From: CAZLBC01 sp964557575
GTDB lineage: Bacteria; Planctomycetota; Phycisphaerae; SM23-33
Length of the DNA stretch: 24,941 nt
NCBI GenBank assembly: GCA_964557575.1
Contig: CAZLBC010000076.1
Coordinates: 1-24,941, forward strand
Reading direction: 5' to 3'
Below are positions 7,729 through 15,082 of this stretch, in pieces. Numbering within the stretch: the stretch's first letter is position 1; each line of letters opens with the position of its first letter. The translations under genes were made by a program, and so were the position numbers. The notes under the pieces were generated by a model. That model saw only the letters and a program-made list of their open reading frames with translations, did no database searches and was not told the DNA's origin.

Positions 7729-8859
7729 TTACCGGCCGCCTCTATTCCCCATCGCGGCGCGCTCCTCGTCGCTGAGGACGCCGTCGCCGTCGGTGTCGTA
7801 GCGCTGCACCAGGTAGAGTTCCTTCATACCGCGGCGGTAGGCGTCGCGCTCCTCCTTGTTGAGTTTCCCGTCGCCGTCGGCGTCGCACTGCGCGCGGATT
7901 TTTTTTCGGGCCTCCCGCATCTCCCGGGCCCGGCGCTCCTTCTCGGCCTTGTCCCGCTCCAGGGCGGCCGTCTCCTCCTCGTTGAGCGCCCCGTCGCCGT
8001 CCGCGTCGTAGCGCTGCAGGATATAGAACTCCCGCATCGCCCGGCCGTACGCCTTGCGCTCCTCCCGGTCGAGGTTCCCGTCGCCGTCGGCGTCGCACTC
8101 CTCGCGGATTCTTGTCTTCGCCGCCTTGTATGCCTCCATCCGGCGTTTTCGCTCGGCGGCCTCCCGGGCCATGGCGGCCTTTTCTTCCTCGCCGAGTTCC
8201 CCGTCGTTGTTCCGGTCCCACCGGCTCAGCATCTTGCGCTTGTACGGGCTCATGCCCTGCGATACCGGCGCGCCGCGGCCCCCGTTTTCCGATCCCTTGC
8301 TGATCGCGGCCCAGGCATTCTCCGAAGAGGCGGAACCGCGCTTGCCGCTCGACCATTTCCGGGAAGAGCCGCTGTGCGTCCGGCTTGAAAACTTTCCCGA
8401 CAGCAGGGCGCGGGAGGCCGCGAGCCGCTCTTTGCCGTCGAGCCGGCGGTTCCTGTTGTCGTCGTATTCGGCCAGCACCTTCTTGCGGAGCTCGCGGCGG
8501 TACGTGTCCGCCTCGAACCAGTCCATGGTCTTGCTGCCGTCCTTGTCGAACCGGAGCATCGCCGGGAAGCTGTCGAACTTCCGCGCGAAGCCGCCGCTGC
8601 GGGCCCGGTCGGCCTCGAACTCGCCGCTGTCCAGCTCGTTGTCGACGCCGGCGGCCTTGAAAAAGCGCATCTTCTCGCCCGCGAAGTCGTAGGGATCGAC
8701 GGCCTTTTTGCAGACGTCCGTGACGGGTGCGTAGCGCACGGGGGGAACCGTTTTCGCCGCGGCGGGTGTTTCGGTCGTTTTTTCGGCCGCTTGGTCGGCG
8801 CGGACCGCCGCCGCCGACAGGGTCGCCAGACAGATCGATATGCTCACCGGTATCTTCAC
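7729..8859 (-). CDS. Secreted EF-hand calcium-binding protein
   Basis: The protein has 376 residues when started at GTG 8859. That start follows GGGGAGG by 7 nt and opens directly with a signal peptide (KIPVSISICLATLSAAAVRA). An ATG at 8910 in the same frame overlaps the predicted -10 box and is less likely. Seven EF-hand-like loops are visible: the clearest are DADGDGNLDREE (about 256), DADGDGALNEEE (285), DADGDGKLNKEE (326) and DTDGDGVLSDEE (355). More divergent ones are DKDGSKTMDWFE (105), DDNRNRRLDGKE and DRNNDGELGEEE (215). The last four come as two copies of a roughly 70-residue unit. A Ser/Gly/Lys-rich linker separates the weak and strong loops. Such proteins are common in planctomycetes. 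It probably binds Ca2+ outside the cytoplasm; its partner is unknown. Confidence 0.88.
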   Translation of the reverse strand: MKIPVSISICLATLSAAAVRADQAAEKTTETPAAAKTVPPVRYAPVTDVCKKAVDPYDFAGEKMRFFKAAGVDNELDSGEFEADRARSGGFARKFDSFPAMLRFDKDGSKTMDWFEADTYRRELRKKVLAEYDDNRNRRLDGKERLAASRALLSGKFSSRTHSGSSRKWSSGKRGSASSENAWAAISKGSENGGRGAPVSQGMSPYKRKMLSRWDRNNDGELGEEEKAAMAREAAERKRRMEAYKAAKTRIREECDADGDGNLDREERKAYGRAMREFYILQRYDADGDGALNEEETAALERDKAEKERRAREMREARKKIRAQCDADGDGKLNKEERDAYRRGMKELYLVQRYDTDGDGVLSDEERAAMGNRGGR

Positions 8860-8905
8860 AGCAGCACCTCCCCATCGAACGGGAATGCCCCCCGGCTCGA
8901 AATTT

Positions 8906-8933
8906 ATCATACCCCGTTCACCCGCATATACAA
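8906..8933 (-). promoter_or_regulatory. Promoter for the EF-hand gene
   Basis: On the minus strand, TTGTAT (8933-8928) and TATGAT (8911-8906) are 16 bp apart. Transcription would begin near 8899, inside the longest possible ORF, which supports the internal GTG start at 8859. Confidence 0.5.
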
Positions 8934-8978
8934 GCGCCGAGAGCCCCTCCTCTATTTTTTATCTACCCGCCTCCCGAA

Positions 8979-9221
8979 ACCGGACACCCAATATTCGGAT
9001 CAGAACCGAATCTCCGCGCAGAAGAAATCGGAAGAAACGGAAGAAATGGACACCCACCCACCGGAAGAAATGGACACCCACCCACATGAAAACCGGATCG
9101 CCGCGCGAAAGGGTCGGAACGTCCGGTTATTGTCCAATCATAAGCCTCCAATCATAAGCCGGTTCAAAGACAAGCTCCCGGGTGTCCGCACTTTTGGGTG
9201 CCCGGATATTGGGTGTCCAAA
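8979..9221. repeat. Intergenic short-repeat cluster (GGACACCC / GGGTGTCC family)
   Basis: The 428-bp gap 8860-9287 holds no convincing gene. It contains GGACACCCAATATT (8982-8995), two GGACACCCACCCA copies in a 24-bp tandem, and three phased copies in the opposite orientation: GGGTGTCC (9180), GGGTGCCC (9196) and GGGTGTCC (9211). Two related segments, each with an ACCGRATC box and CCGCGC, lie on either side of the tandem (about 9005-9035 and 9090-9122). The cluster ends at the promoter of the TPR gene. Confidence 0.7.
9038..9085. repeat. 24-bp tandem duplication
   Basis: Two exact, adjacent 24-bp units (9038-9061 and 9062-9085) each contain GAAGAAATGGACACCCACCC. Shorter GAAGAAA units precede them (about 9021-9037), suggesting growth by slippage. 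Confidence 0.9.
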
Positions 9222-9234
9222 CATATGTTTTTCT

Positions 9235-9262
9235 TTTACGATCCCGGGAGATTTCGTATAAA
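9235..9262 (+). promoter_or_regulatory. Promoter for the TPR lipoprotein gene
   Basis: TTTACG (9235-9240) and TATAAA (9257-9262) are 16 bp apart, about 25 nt before the ATG at 9288. A GGGTGTCCAAA repeat copy abuts the upstream side. Confidence 0.45.
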
Positions 9263-9287
9263 GAATCCATTAACGGAGACAACGACC

Positions 9288-12200
9288 ATGAAAATCTGCA
9301 ATCTTATCTTCTCGCTCGCACTGTGCTGCCTGGTTGCGGGATGTCCGAACGAACAGGCGGGGCCGGCGGCCGACGACGGCGCGGCACCGCAACCGGATTC
9401 CTCAGCCGCAACAACCGAGACGCCCCCCCCCCCGCCGCCGGACAAAGAGACCGGGGAGGATGCCGCAACCCCCAAAGAGGCGGAAGCTGCAAAGCAGAAA
9501 CTCGCCGCGGCCGGCAGGCTCATGGAGGAACAGAACTACGGCCCGGCGGCGGAGGCCTGGGGTGAATTCCTCGAGACATACCCGGACCACCCCAAGACAA
9601 CCGCGGCCCGTTACGGCCTGGGCATGAGCCTCTATCGTCAAAAGCAGTTCACGGCCGCCCTTCCGCACTTCGAACAGGTGATCGCCGCACCGCGCTTCAA
9701 GCAGCGCGGCGCGGCGCTGGCCGCCGCCGGCCACTGCCGGCTCGAGACCGGCGATCACGAGGGTGCCGCCGAGGCGTACCGCCGGCTGCTCGCGGTCGCC
9801 GGGTGGGAGGGGACCGCCGAACTCAACCTCGCCGGCATCCTGCTGGCCCTCGATCAATATGCCGCCTGCCGCGAGATGTGCGGGGACTTCATTGCACAAT
9901 ACCCGGACAGCGGGCATATCCACACCGCCCGGTACCGGCTCGCCCGGTCCCTGGCGGCGACGGGAGACACCGAGAGGGCCGCCGACGAAGCCGAAAAGAT
10001 CATCGAGGCCGGCGGCGATCCGTACGTCGACGACGCCCTGCTGCTGCTGGCCTGGTGCCGGCACACGCTCGGGGAATCCCGCGAGGCCGTGGGCATCCTG
10101 CAGACGGCCGTCGAGGAGGCCGACGACGAGGAGACCCGTGACCGCGCCCGCTTCTACCTGGCCTCCATGCTGCACGTGACCGGGAAGCCTAACCGCAGCG
10201 CGGCCGAGTACCGGACACTCATGGCGGCGAAGGGCGCTTCGAAATTCCCCGCGCTGGGCTACCGGCTCGGGGCGGCCCTCCGCGCTGCGGGACAACTGGA
10301 TGAGGCCGCGGCTACCTTCGAGGAGGCGGCGACGCGGGGCGGCGACACGAAATGGACCGGACTGTCGTGGTACCGGCTCGCCCGGTGCCGGATCGACCAG
10401 GGCCGGTACGACGAAGCCCGCGAACTCCTGGCGGAATTGAAAGAGGACCCGCCCCCGGGCGTCCGCGGGCTGGCATACGACGAGGCCGTCTGCCTGATGG
10501 GACAAAAGCAGTACGACCGGGCCGCCGAAATACTGGCGTCGTACCTGGAAAACAACCCGCAGGCCCCGAACCGGGGCGAGGCGCTGTACCGCCGGGCGTA
10601 CTGCCTCAACAAGACCGGCGCGTACGACCGGAGCACGGCGCTCTGCGCCGCACTGGCCGAGTCCGACGATGCGGCCCTCGCAACCGCCGCGAAGATACTC
10701 GCCGCCGACGGTCTGTTCATGCAGGGTAAATACAAGGAAGCCGACGCGGCCTTCGCCGAACTCGGTGAAACGGCGAAGCAGGCGGACCCGGCGGTGACGA
10801 TGCGGCGGGGCCAGTGCGCGTACTTTATGAAGCAGTACCCGCGGGCCGTCAATCTCCTGTCCGCGCTGGCGGACACGGCCGACGTTGCCGAGCACCCGAA
10901 CCTGACCGAGGCCCTCCTGACCCTCGGTGACGCCCTGGCGCACACCGGCACCTGGGGCCGCGCCGCCGAGGCCTACCGCCGGTACATCGAGAACGGCGGC
11001 GCGCGGCTCGACGAGGCGCGCTACAAGTTCGCCGAGGCGGCCGGCGCGGCCGGCGAGCGGAAGAAATCGATGGACGTCCTCCGGGAACTGGCAGCGCCGC
11101 GCAACGACGCGCCGTGGCGGCGGCGGGCGCTGCTGGCGCTGGCATACGAGTACCACGCCGACGGCGACTATGCCGCCGCCGCCGAAGCGCTCGACGCACT
11201 GGCGGCGCTGGATCCCCCCGACGCGATGCGGGCCCGCGCCGCGTTCCTGCAGGGACGGGTGCTCCTCGGCCTGGACAAGCCGAAGGAGGCCCTCGATACA
11301 TTCGAGTCCTTCGCGGCCCGGTGGCCGAAGCACGAAGTGGCCGGCTCGGTGCGCTACTACACGGCCCGATGCCTGTACCGCTCCGGCGACAGGGACGCGG
11401 CCGCCGCGGACGCCCGCGAATATATCGCCGAACACCCGGACGGCGAACTGGCCGGCCGGGCGCGGCACATCGTCATTCGATGCCTCGCCGAGACCGACAG
11501 GAAGAAAGAGGCGAAGCGTCTGTTCGACCGGATGGCCGAAAGGAAAAACGCCGCACCGGACGAACTGTACGAGCTGGCGTGGGCCGGCCGGAAATGCGAC
11601 ATGAACGCGGAGGCCCGGGCAGCCTACCGCGCGATGATCAAGGCGCATCCCGGCCACGATCTGGCGTTCCGCGCCCGCGCCGAGCTGGCCGACCTGCTCT
11701 ACAAGGCCGAAGAATTCAAGGAGGCCGCCGCGCTCTCGGCGGCGGTCGCCGAAAACCGGGCGGCACCGGCAGACCTGCGGGCGTCGAGCCGCTACCGCGC
11801 GGCGTGGTGCCGGTTGAAGCTCGACGACCGCACCGGCGCGGCGAAGGCATTCACCGCCTTCGCGCGGGATTACCCGACCGACGAGAACGCGCCCGCGGCG
11901 CTCTACCAGGCCGCCGCGGCGCTGACAAAGGCCGGGGAAGAGAAAAAGGCCGCGGGTGTCCTCGAAAAACTCCTGAAACGGTACCCCGCGTCGCCCCTGG
12001 CGAAAAACGGGCTGCTGCGCCGCGGCGCCCTCTGCAACGACCTGAAGAAACCGGAGGAGGCCCTGAAACACTTCACCGCGTTCCTCAAGAAATACCCCGC
12101 CGATCCGCTGTCTTACGTCGCGCGCTACGGCTGCGGCCGCGCGATGGAAGCGACGGGACGGAAAGACGAGGCGATGAAGATGTACGCGGCGGTCATCGAG

Positions 12201-12497
12201 AAACGGAAGGGGCCGGTCGCGGCGGAGTGCCAGTACCGGATCGGCACGATCCTGGCGGCCCGCGGCGATTACGAGGAGGCCGTCAAGGAACTCGTCAGCA
12301 CCTACAGCGTCTACGACTACCCGGAATGGTCGGCGAAGGCGCTGCTCGCGTGCGGGCGGGCCTGCGAAGCGATGGAAAAGCGGGCAAAGGCGGTCAAGGC
12401 CTACAAGACATGCGTGAAGAAATACCCGAAAACGCCGGCCGCGGCGGCGGCGGCCAAAAGCCTGAAGGCCCTCGGGGAGTGGCCGATCCTGGATTAG
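9288..12497 (+). CDS. Large TPR-repeat lipoprotein
   Basis: The protein has 1069 residues. It begins with a lipoprotein signal and lipobox LVAGC (Cys19), so it should be membrane-anchored outside the cytoplasm. An acidic, Pro/Ala/Glu-rich linker (about 20-65, including six prolines in a row) follows. The rest is a solenoid of tetratricopeptide-like repeats with an A-x-Y/F-x-x-x-L-x-x-Y-P-D/K rhythm, for example EAWGEFLETYPDHPKTTAA, EMCGDFIAQYPDSGH, ALDTFESFAARWPKHE and AVKAYKTCVKKYPKTP. These resemble the TPR units of BamD and CpoB (YbgF). ATG 9288 follows CGGAGA by 9 nt and is the only start that gives a signal peptide. It probably acts as a protein-binding scaffold in the envelope; partners are not evident from its neighbours. 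Confidence 0.9.
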   Translation: MKICNLIFSLALCCLVAGCPNEQAGPAADDGAAPQPDSSAATTETPPPPPPDKETGEDAATPKEAEAAKQKLAAAGRLMEEQNYGPAAEAWGEFLETYPDHPKTTAARYGLGMSLYRQKQFTAALPHFEQVIAAPRFKQRGAALAAAGHCRLETGDHEGAAEAYRRLLAVAGWEGTAELNLAGILLALDQYAACREMCGDFIAQYPDSGHIHTARYRLARSLAATGDTERAADEAEKIIEAGGDPYVDDALLLLAWCRHTLGESREAVGILQTAVEEADDEETRDRARFYLASMLHVTGKPNRSAAEYRTLMAAKGASKFPALGYRLGAALRAAGQLDEAAATFEEAATRGGDTKWTGLSWYRLARCRIDQGRYDEARELLAELKEDPPPGVRGLAYDEAVCLMGQKQYDRAAEILASYLENNPQAPNRGEALYRRAYCLNKTGAYDRSTALCAALAESDDAALATAAKILAADGLFMQGKYKEADAAFAELGETAKQADPAVTMRRGQCAYFMKQYPRAVNLLSALADTADVAEHPNLTEALLTLGDALAHTGTWGRAAEAYRRYIENGGARLDEARYKFAEAAGAAGERKKSMDVLRELAAPRNDAPWRRRALLALAYEYHADGDYAAAAEALDALAALDPPDAMRARAAFLQGRVLLGLDKPKEALDTFESFAARWPKHEVAGSVRYYTARCLYRSGDRDAAAADAREYIAEHPDGELAGRARHIVIRCLAETDRKKEAKRLFDRMAERKNAAPDELYELAWAGRKCDMNAEARAAYRAMIKAHPGHDLAFRARAELADLLYKAEEFKEAAALSAAVAENRAAPADLRASSRYRAAWCRLKLDDRTGAAKAFTAFARDYPTDENAPAALYQAAAALTKAGEEKKAAGVLEKLLKRYPASPLAKNGLLRRGALCNDLKKPEEALKHFTAFLKKYPADPLSYVARYGCGRAMEATGRKDEAMKMYAAVIEKRKGPVAAECQYRIGTILAARGDYEEAVKELVSTYSVYDYPEWSAKALLACGRACEAMEKRAKAVKAYKTCVKKYPKTPAAAAAAKSLKALGEWPILD

Positions 12498-12514
12498 ATC
12501 AGCCCGTTTCACCG

Positions 12515-12555
12515 AACAGGCGGGCCGATCGCCGTCCCCTCGCGCGGGACCTGTT
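12515..12555. other. Inverted repeat between convergent genes
   Basis: GTCCC (12534-12538) pairs with GGGAC (12546-12550), and AACAGG (12515-12520) pairs with CCTGTT (12550-12555) around it. No T-run follows on either strand. It may help end both convergent transcripts. Confidence 0.3.
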
Positions 12556-14075
12556 CAGTTCCCCGTCTCTTTTTGCACGACCGCCTCGATAAGCCCCTCG
12601 ATCGTGTGCGGATCAGCCTCCGCGTCGACCGTCAGCCCCCGCTCCCGCGCGGCGGCGCTGGTCATCGGCCCGATCGAGGCGAACCGGCAACCCGGCACCC
12701 CGCCGTCTCCGGCAACGGCCGCAAACGCCTCCACGGTCGACGACGAGGTGAACAGGACCCAGTCGATATCCCCGGCCGCAAGCCGCTGACGGATTGCGCC
12801 GGGGACCGTCGCCGCGCGAACGGTGCGGTAGGCGGTCACCGCCTCGACCGTCGCGCCGGCTTCCTCCAGCCGCCGGACCAGGTCGTCGGGGGCGATATCG
12901 CTGCGCAGCAGGCGGACCGTCCGGCCCGACACGCCCGCCGCGACCAGGGCATCGGCCAGCGACGCGGTAGTATAGGCCGGGGGCACCAAGTCGGCCCGCA
13001 GGCCGGCGGCCGCCAGCGCGGCCGCGGTCCCCGCGCCCACCGCCGCGAGGGCCGTCCCGGCGAACGCCCGGGAATCGAGACCGAGTTGGCGGAGCCGGTC
13101 GACGACCAGTTCCACGCCGGACGGGCTGGTGAGCACCGTCCAGTCGCAGTCCCCGAGGCCGCGGAGGGCCGCGTCGAGTTCCGCGAACGACACGAGCGGC
13201 TCGACCGATATCATCGGCGCGGAGATCACCTCCGCGCCGCGGGCGGCCAAGAGGCCGGCGATGCGGGCGTTGCGATCCCGGCTCCGGGTGACCATGACCG
13301 ACCGCCCCTTCAGGGGCAGTTGCTCGAACCACCCGAGCCGCCGGGCACACCCGGCGACCGCGCCGACGATGATCAGGGCGGGCGGGGTGATGGACGCGCG
13401 ATCCGCCGCCTCGTGCAACGTGCCGAGCGTCGCGACGACCGTCTGCTGCCGGGGCGTGGAGGCATGCCGGACGAGGGCCGCGGGGGTGTCCGCGGCCCGG
13501 CCGGCGTCGATCATCTTCCGGGCCAGTGTTTCAAGCCGCCCGATGCCCATGTAAAAGACCACGGTGTCGATGCCGGCGAGCGCCGTGAAGTCCAGGCTGG
13601 ACGCCGCCTTGGCCGGGTCTTCGTGGCCGGTCACGAAGGCGACCGATGAGGCGTGTCGGCGATCGGTCAGGGGAATCCCGGCGTATGCCGCCGCGGCGGA
13701 GGCCGCGGTGATGCCGGGGACGATCCTGAAGGGGATGCCGGCGGCGGCGAGGGCGTCCGCCTCTTCCCCGCCGCGGCCGAATACCAGGGGGTCCCCCCCC
13801 TTCAGCCGCACGGTCAGCTTCCCTTCCCGGGCCTTCTCGACGAGGAGGGCGTTGATATCCTCCTGGGCCATGGCGTGGTTTCCGGGAGACTTGCCGACGA
13901 AGATCCTCTCGGCCGCCGGCGGCGCGTGCGCCAATATCTGCTCGTCGGCGAGGCGGTCGTAGAGCACCGCCGCGGCTTTGGACACCCAATACTTGCCCTC
14001 GATCGTGAAGAGACCCGGGCACCCGGGCCCCGCCCCGACGAGTATTGCGTGTCCCGTTTTGTCTTTTTCCGGCAT
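12555..14075 (-). CDS. cobA-hemD: Fused uroporphyrinogen-III C-methyltransferase / uroporphyrinogen-III synthase
   Basis: The protein has 506 residues. Residues 1 to about 245 are CobA/SUMT, which makes precorrin-2 from uroporphyrinogen III with SAM: GAGPGCPGLFT (14-24), YDRLADEQI (39-47), VRLKGGDPLVFGRGGEE (89-105) and VPGITAASAAAAYAGIPLT (119-137). Residues about 250-506 are HemD, which cyclises hydroxymethylbilane: SVMVTRSRDRNARIAGLLAARGA, WTVLTSPSGVELV and WVLFTSSSTVEAF. This fusion order is common in bacteria with anaerobic-type tetrapyrrole pathways. ATG 14075 begins MPEKDK and lies 6 nt after a TATAAT box, so the mRNA may be leaderless. The usual GPGD reads GPGC here, while the YDR Asp and VGK Lys are kept. 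Residues 28-33 (KYWVSK) are encoded by a copy of the window's short repeat. Confidence 0.95.
   Translation of the reverse strand: MPEKDKTGHAILVGAGPGCPGLFTIEGKYWVSKAAAVLYDRLADEQILAHAPPAAERIFVGKSPGNHAMAQEDINALLVEKAREGKLTVRLKGGDPLVFGRGGEEADALAAAGIPFRIVPGITAASAAAAYAGIPLTDRRHASSVAFVTGHEDPAKAASSLDFTALAGIDTVVFYMGIGRLETLARKMIDAGRAADTPAALVRHASTPRQQTVVATLGTLHEAADRASITPPALIIVGAVAGCARRLGWFEQLPLKGRSVMVTRSRDRNARIAGLLAARGAEVISAPMISVEPLVSFAELDAALRGLGDCDWTVLTSPSGVELVVDRLRQLGLDSRAFAGTALAAVGAGTAAALAAAGLRADLVPPAYTTASLADALVAAGVSGRTVRLLRSDIAPDDLVRRLEEAGATVEAVTAYRTVRAATVPGAIRQRLAAGDIDWVLFTSSSTVEAFAAVAGDGGVPGCRFASIGPMTSAAARERGLTVDAEADPHTIEGLIEAVVQKETGN
13977..13991. repeat. Repeat copy embedded in the cobA domain
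   Basis: TATTGGGTGTCCAAA (minus strand) is identical over 15 nt to the intergenic copy at 9207-9221. Here it is read in frame as YWVSK. Confidence 0.7.
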
Positions 14076-14081
14076 ACGGGA

Positions 14082-14087
14082 ATTATA
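14082..14087 (-). promoter_or_regulatory. -10 box of cobA-hemD, 6 nt from the start codon
   Basis: A perfect TATAAT on the minus strand is followed by TCCCGT and the ATG. Transcription would start at or very near the A of the ATG. No good -35 box is seen. Confidence 0.55.
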
Positions 14088-14162
14088 CACGTTTTGCGGC
14101 CCGGCTCTATACCTTCTGCCCGGCCGGCAGGAAATATGCGGCACTGCCCGGCTTTTTTGGCC

Positions 14163-14189
14163 TTGAAAACAAGTCCTTCTGTGTATAAT
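14163..14189 (+). promoter_or_regulatory. Promoter of tRNA-Gln
   Basis: TTGAAA (14163-14168) and a perfect TATAAT (14184-14189) are separated by a short 15-bp spacer. The tRNA begins 42 nt after the -10 box. The promoter is divergent from that of cobA-hemD. Confidence 0.6.
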
Positions 14190-14230
14190 ATTCACCGCGT
14201 CAGCGGCGACATTGCCGCGTCCCCCCTTAC

Positions 14231-14301
14231 AGGGGATTGGTGTAATGGTAGCACGAATGGTTCTGGTCCATTTAGTCGGGGTTCGAATCCCTGATCCCCT
14301 G
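14231..14301 (+). tRNA. tRNA-Gln (anticodon CUG)
   Basis: The 71-nt cloverleaf folds fully. The acceptor stem is AGGGGAT with ATCCCCT, and the D arm is GTGT/GCAC with loop AATGGTA. The anticodon stem is AATGG/CCATT with loop TTCTGGT, giving anticodon CTG, which reads CAG. The variable loop has 4 nt, the T arm is CGGGG/CCCTG with loop TTCGAAT, and the discriminator is G. CCA is not encoded. The leader just before it (CCCCT, then TAC) could pair with the first AGGGG of the tRNA. Confidence 0.97.
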
Positions 14302-14311
14302 TTCGTGCAAT

Positions 14312-14342
14312 AACCCCGCAAACACAGCGTTTGCGGGGTTTT
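14312..14342 (+). terminator. Rho-independent terminator of tRNA-Gln
   Basis: A perfect 12-bp stem (14312-14323 with 14329-14340) with a 5-nt loop ends in a TTTT run (14339-14342). It lies 10 nt after the tRNA. Confidence 0.92.
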
Positions 14343-14463
14343 GTATGCGCTTTTGGCTGTGTGTTCAGGGCAAAACAGTTCGGAGAAAAATTGCGAGAGC
14401 AGTGGCACGTGTATAAGCTGGTGGAGAGTTGGAATTTCACGCGGGTGTATAGGTACGGGGAAT

Positions 14464-14904
14464 ATGAATAGGATGTCAAAAAGACCCCTGTGGCACTTGA
14501 GCGACAACTCCAGTTTTTCACTTACATCCGGCAGGGTGTATCTTAGTAAGTCCGAGTATGCTCACTACCCTGCAATGCCAAATTATAAGCCCAGAGCAAA
14601 AGAACTCTGGAAACACATGAACAGGCCAAATGGTCAAATAATATGGTGCCATACAGTTAATAAAGGCAAAGATTTTTCAAGTGGTACTGGAGCCCTTTAC
14701 ACATTATCAGTGCCCGAAAACAAAATTCTGTGTTACGTAAATGAATGTCTTTGGTTAGGTGTTTGCCACAAGCATTACCCCACCCCGGAAGACTGGAAAG
14801 ATATTCTCTCATCAAGTTGGCAAAGCGATGAAAATATATCCGCTATCTTAGAACACCCAATCCCAAAAGAATGGATTATCAAGAAGGAGCCTTTCCCTCT
14901 GTAA
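14464..14904 (+). CDS. Unrecognised AT-rich gene, 146 residues
   Basis: I do not recognise this protein. It starts at ATG 14464, with GGGG 4 nt upstream, or at ATG 14473. An upstream in-frame ATG at 14341 would lie in the tRNA terminator and is unlikely. It has no signal peptide or membrane segment. It is rich in aromatic residues (PLWHLSDNSSFSLTSGRVYL, QIIWCHTV, ILCYVNECLWLGVCHKHYP) and ends in KEWIIKKEPFPL. Base composition and codon use are much more AT-rich than the flanking genes, and it sits between a tRNA gene and a Y1 transposase. That suggests horizontal arrival. A toxin or enzyme role is possible, but nothing in the sequence shows it. Confidence 0.65.
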   Translation: MNRMSKRPLWHLSDNSSFSLTSGRVYLSKSEYAHYPAMPNYKPRAKELWKHMNRPNGQIIWCHTVNKGKDFSSGTGALYTLSVPENKILCYVNECLWLGVCHKHYPTPEDWKDILSSSWQSDENISAILEHPIPKEWIIKKEPFPL

Positions 14905-15082
14905 ACCTGCACTGCCCCGGATCTGGATATGGAACAAGACACCCAATAATAAATTGTATAACCACTCATTTTCTACTTGATTCCCTTGTCGTATGTTCGT
15001 ATTTTGTTAACATTCGGTTCCGCAAATACTCATCTTATGTGCAGTGTCAACATGTTAATGTAATAACGAAAGGGGTACTCAC
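14905..15082. other. AT-rich gap with one repeat copy
   Basis: No gene is seen. GACACCCAATA at 14939-14949 matches the short-repeat family. A weak promoter pair for the transposase, TTGTTA (15004-15009) and TACTCA (15027-15032), has a 17-bp spacer. Confidence 0.4.

Noticed and set aside
8979..9221. CRISPR-like array
   Set aside because: Repeat units are short and irregular, only two are exact tandem copies without spacers, and no cas gene is nearby.
8791..9261. Small plus-strand frames in the EF-hand/TPR gap
   Set aside because: They run through repeats and the start of the EF-hand gene on the other strand. They have no ribosome site and no coherent composition.
9402..12512. Minus-strand open frame of more than 1000 codons opposite the TPR gene
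   Set aside because: Low-complexity composition, no signal or domain, and no promoter or ribosome site. The plus-strand TPR protein explains the stretch.
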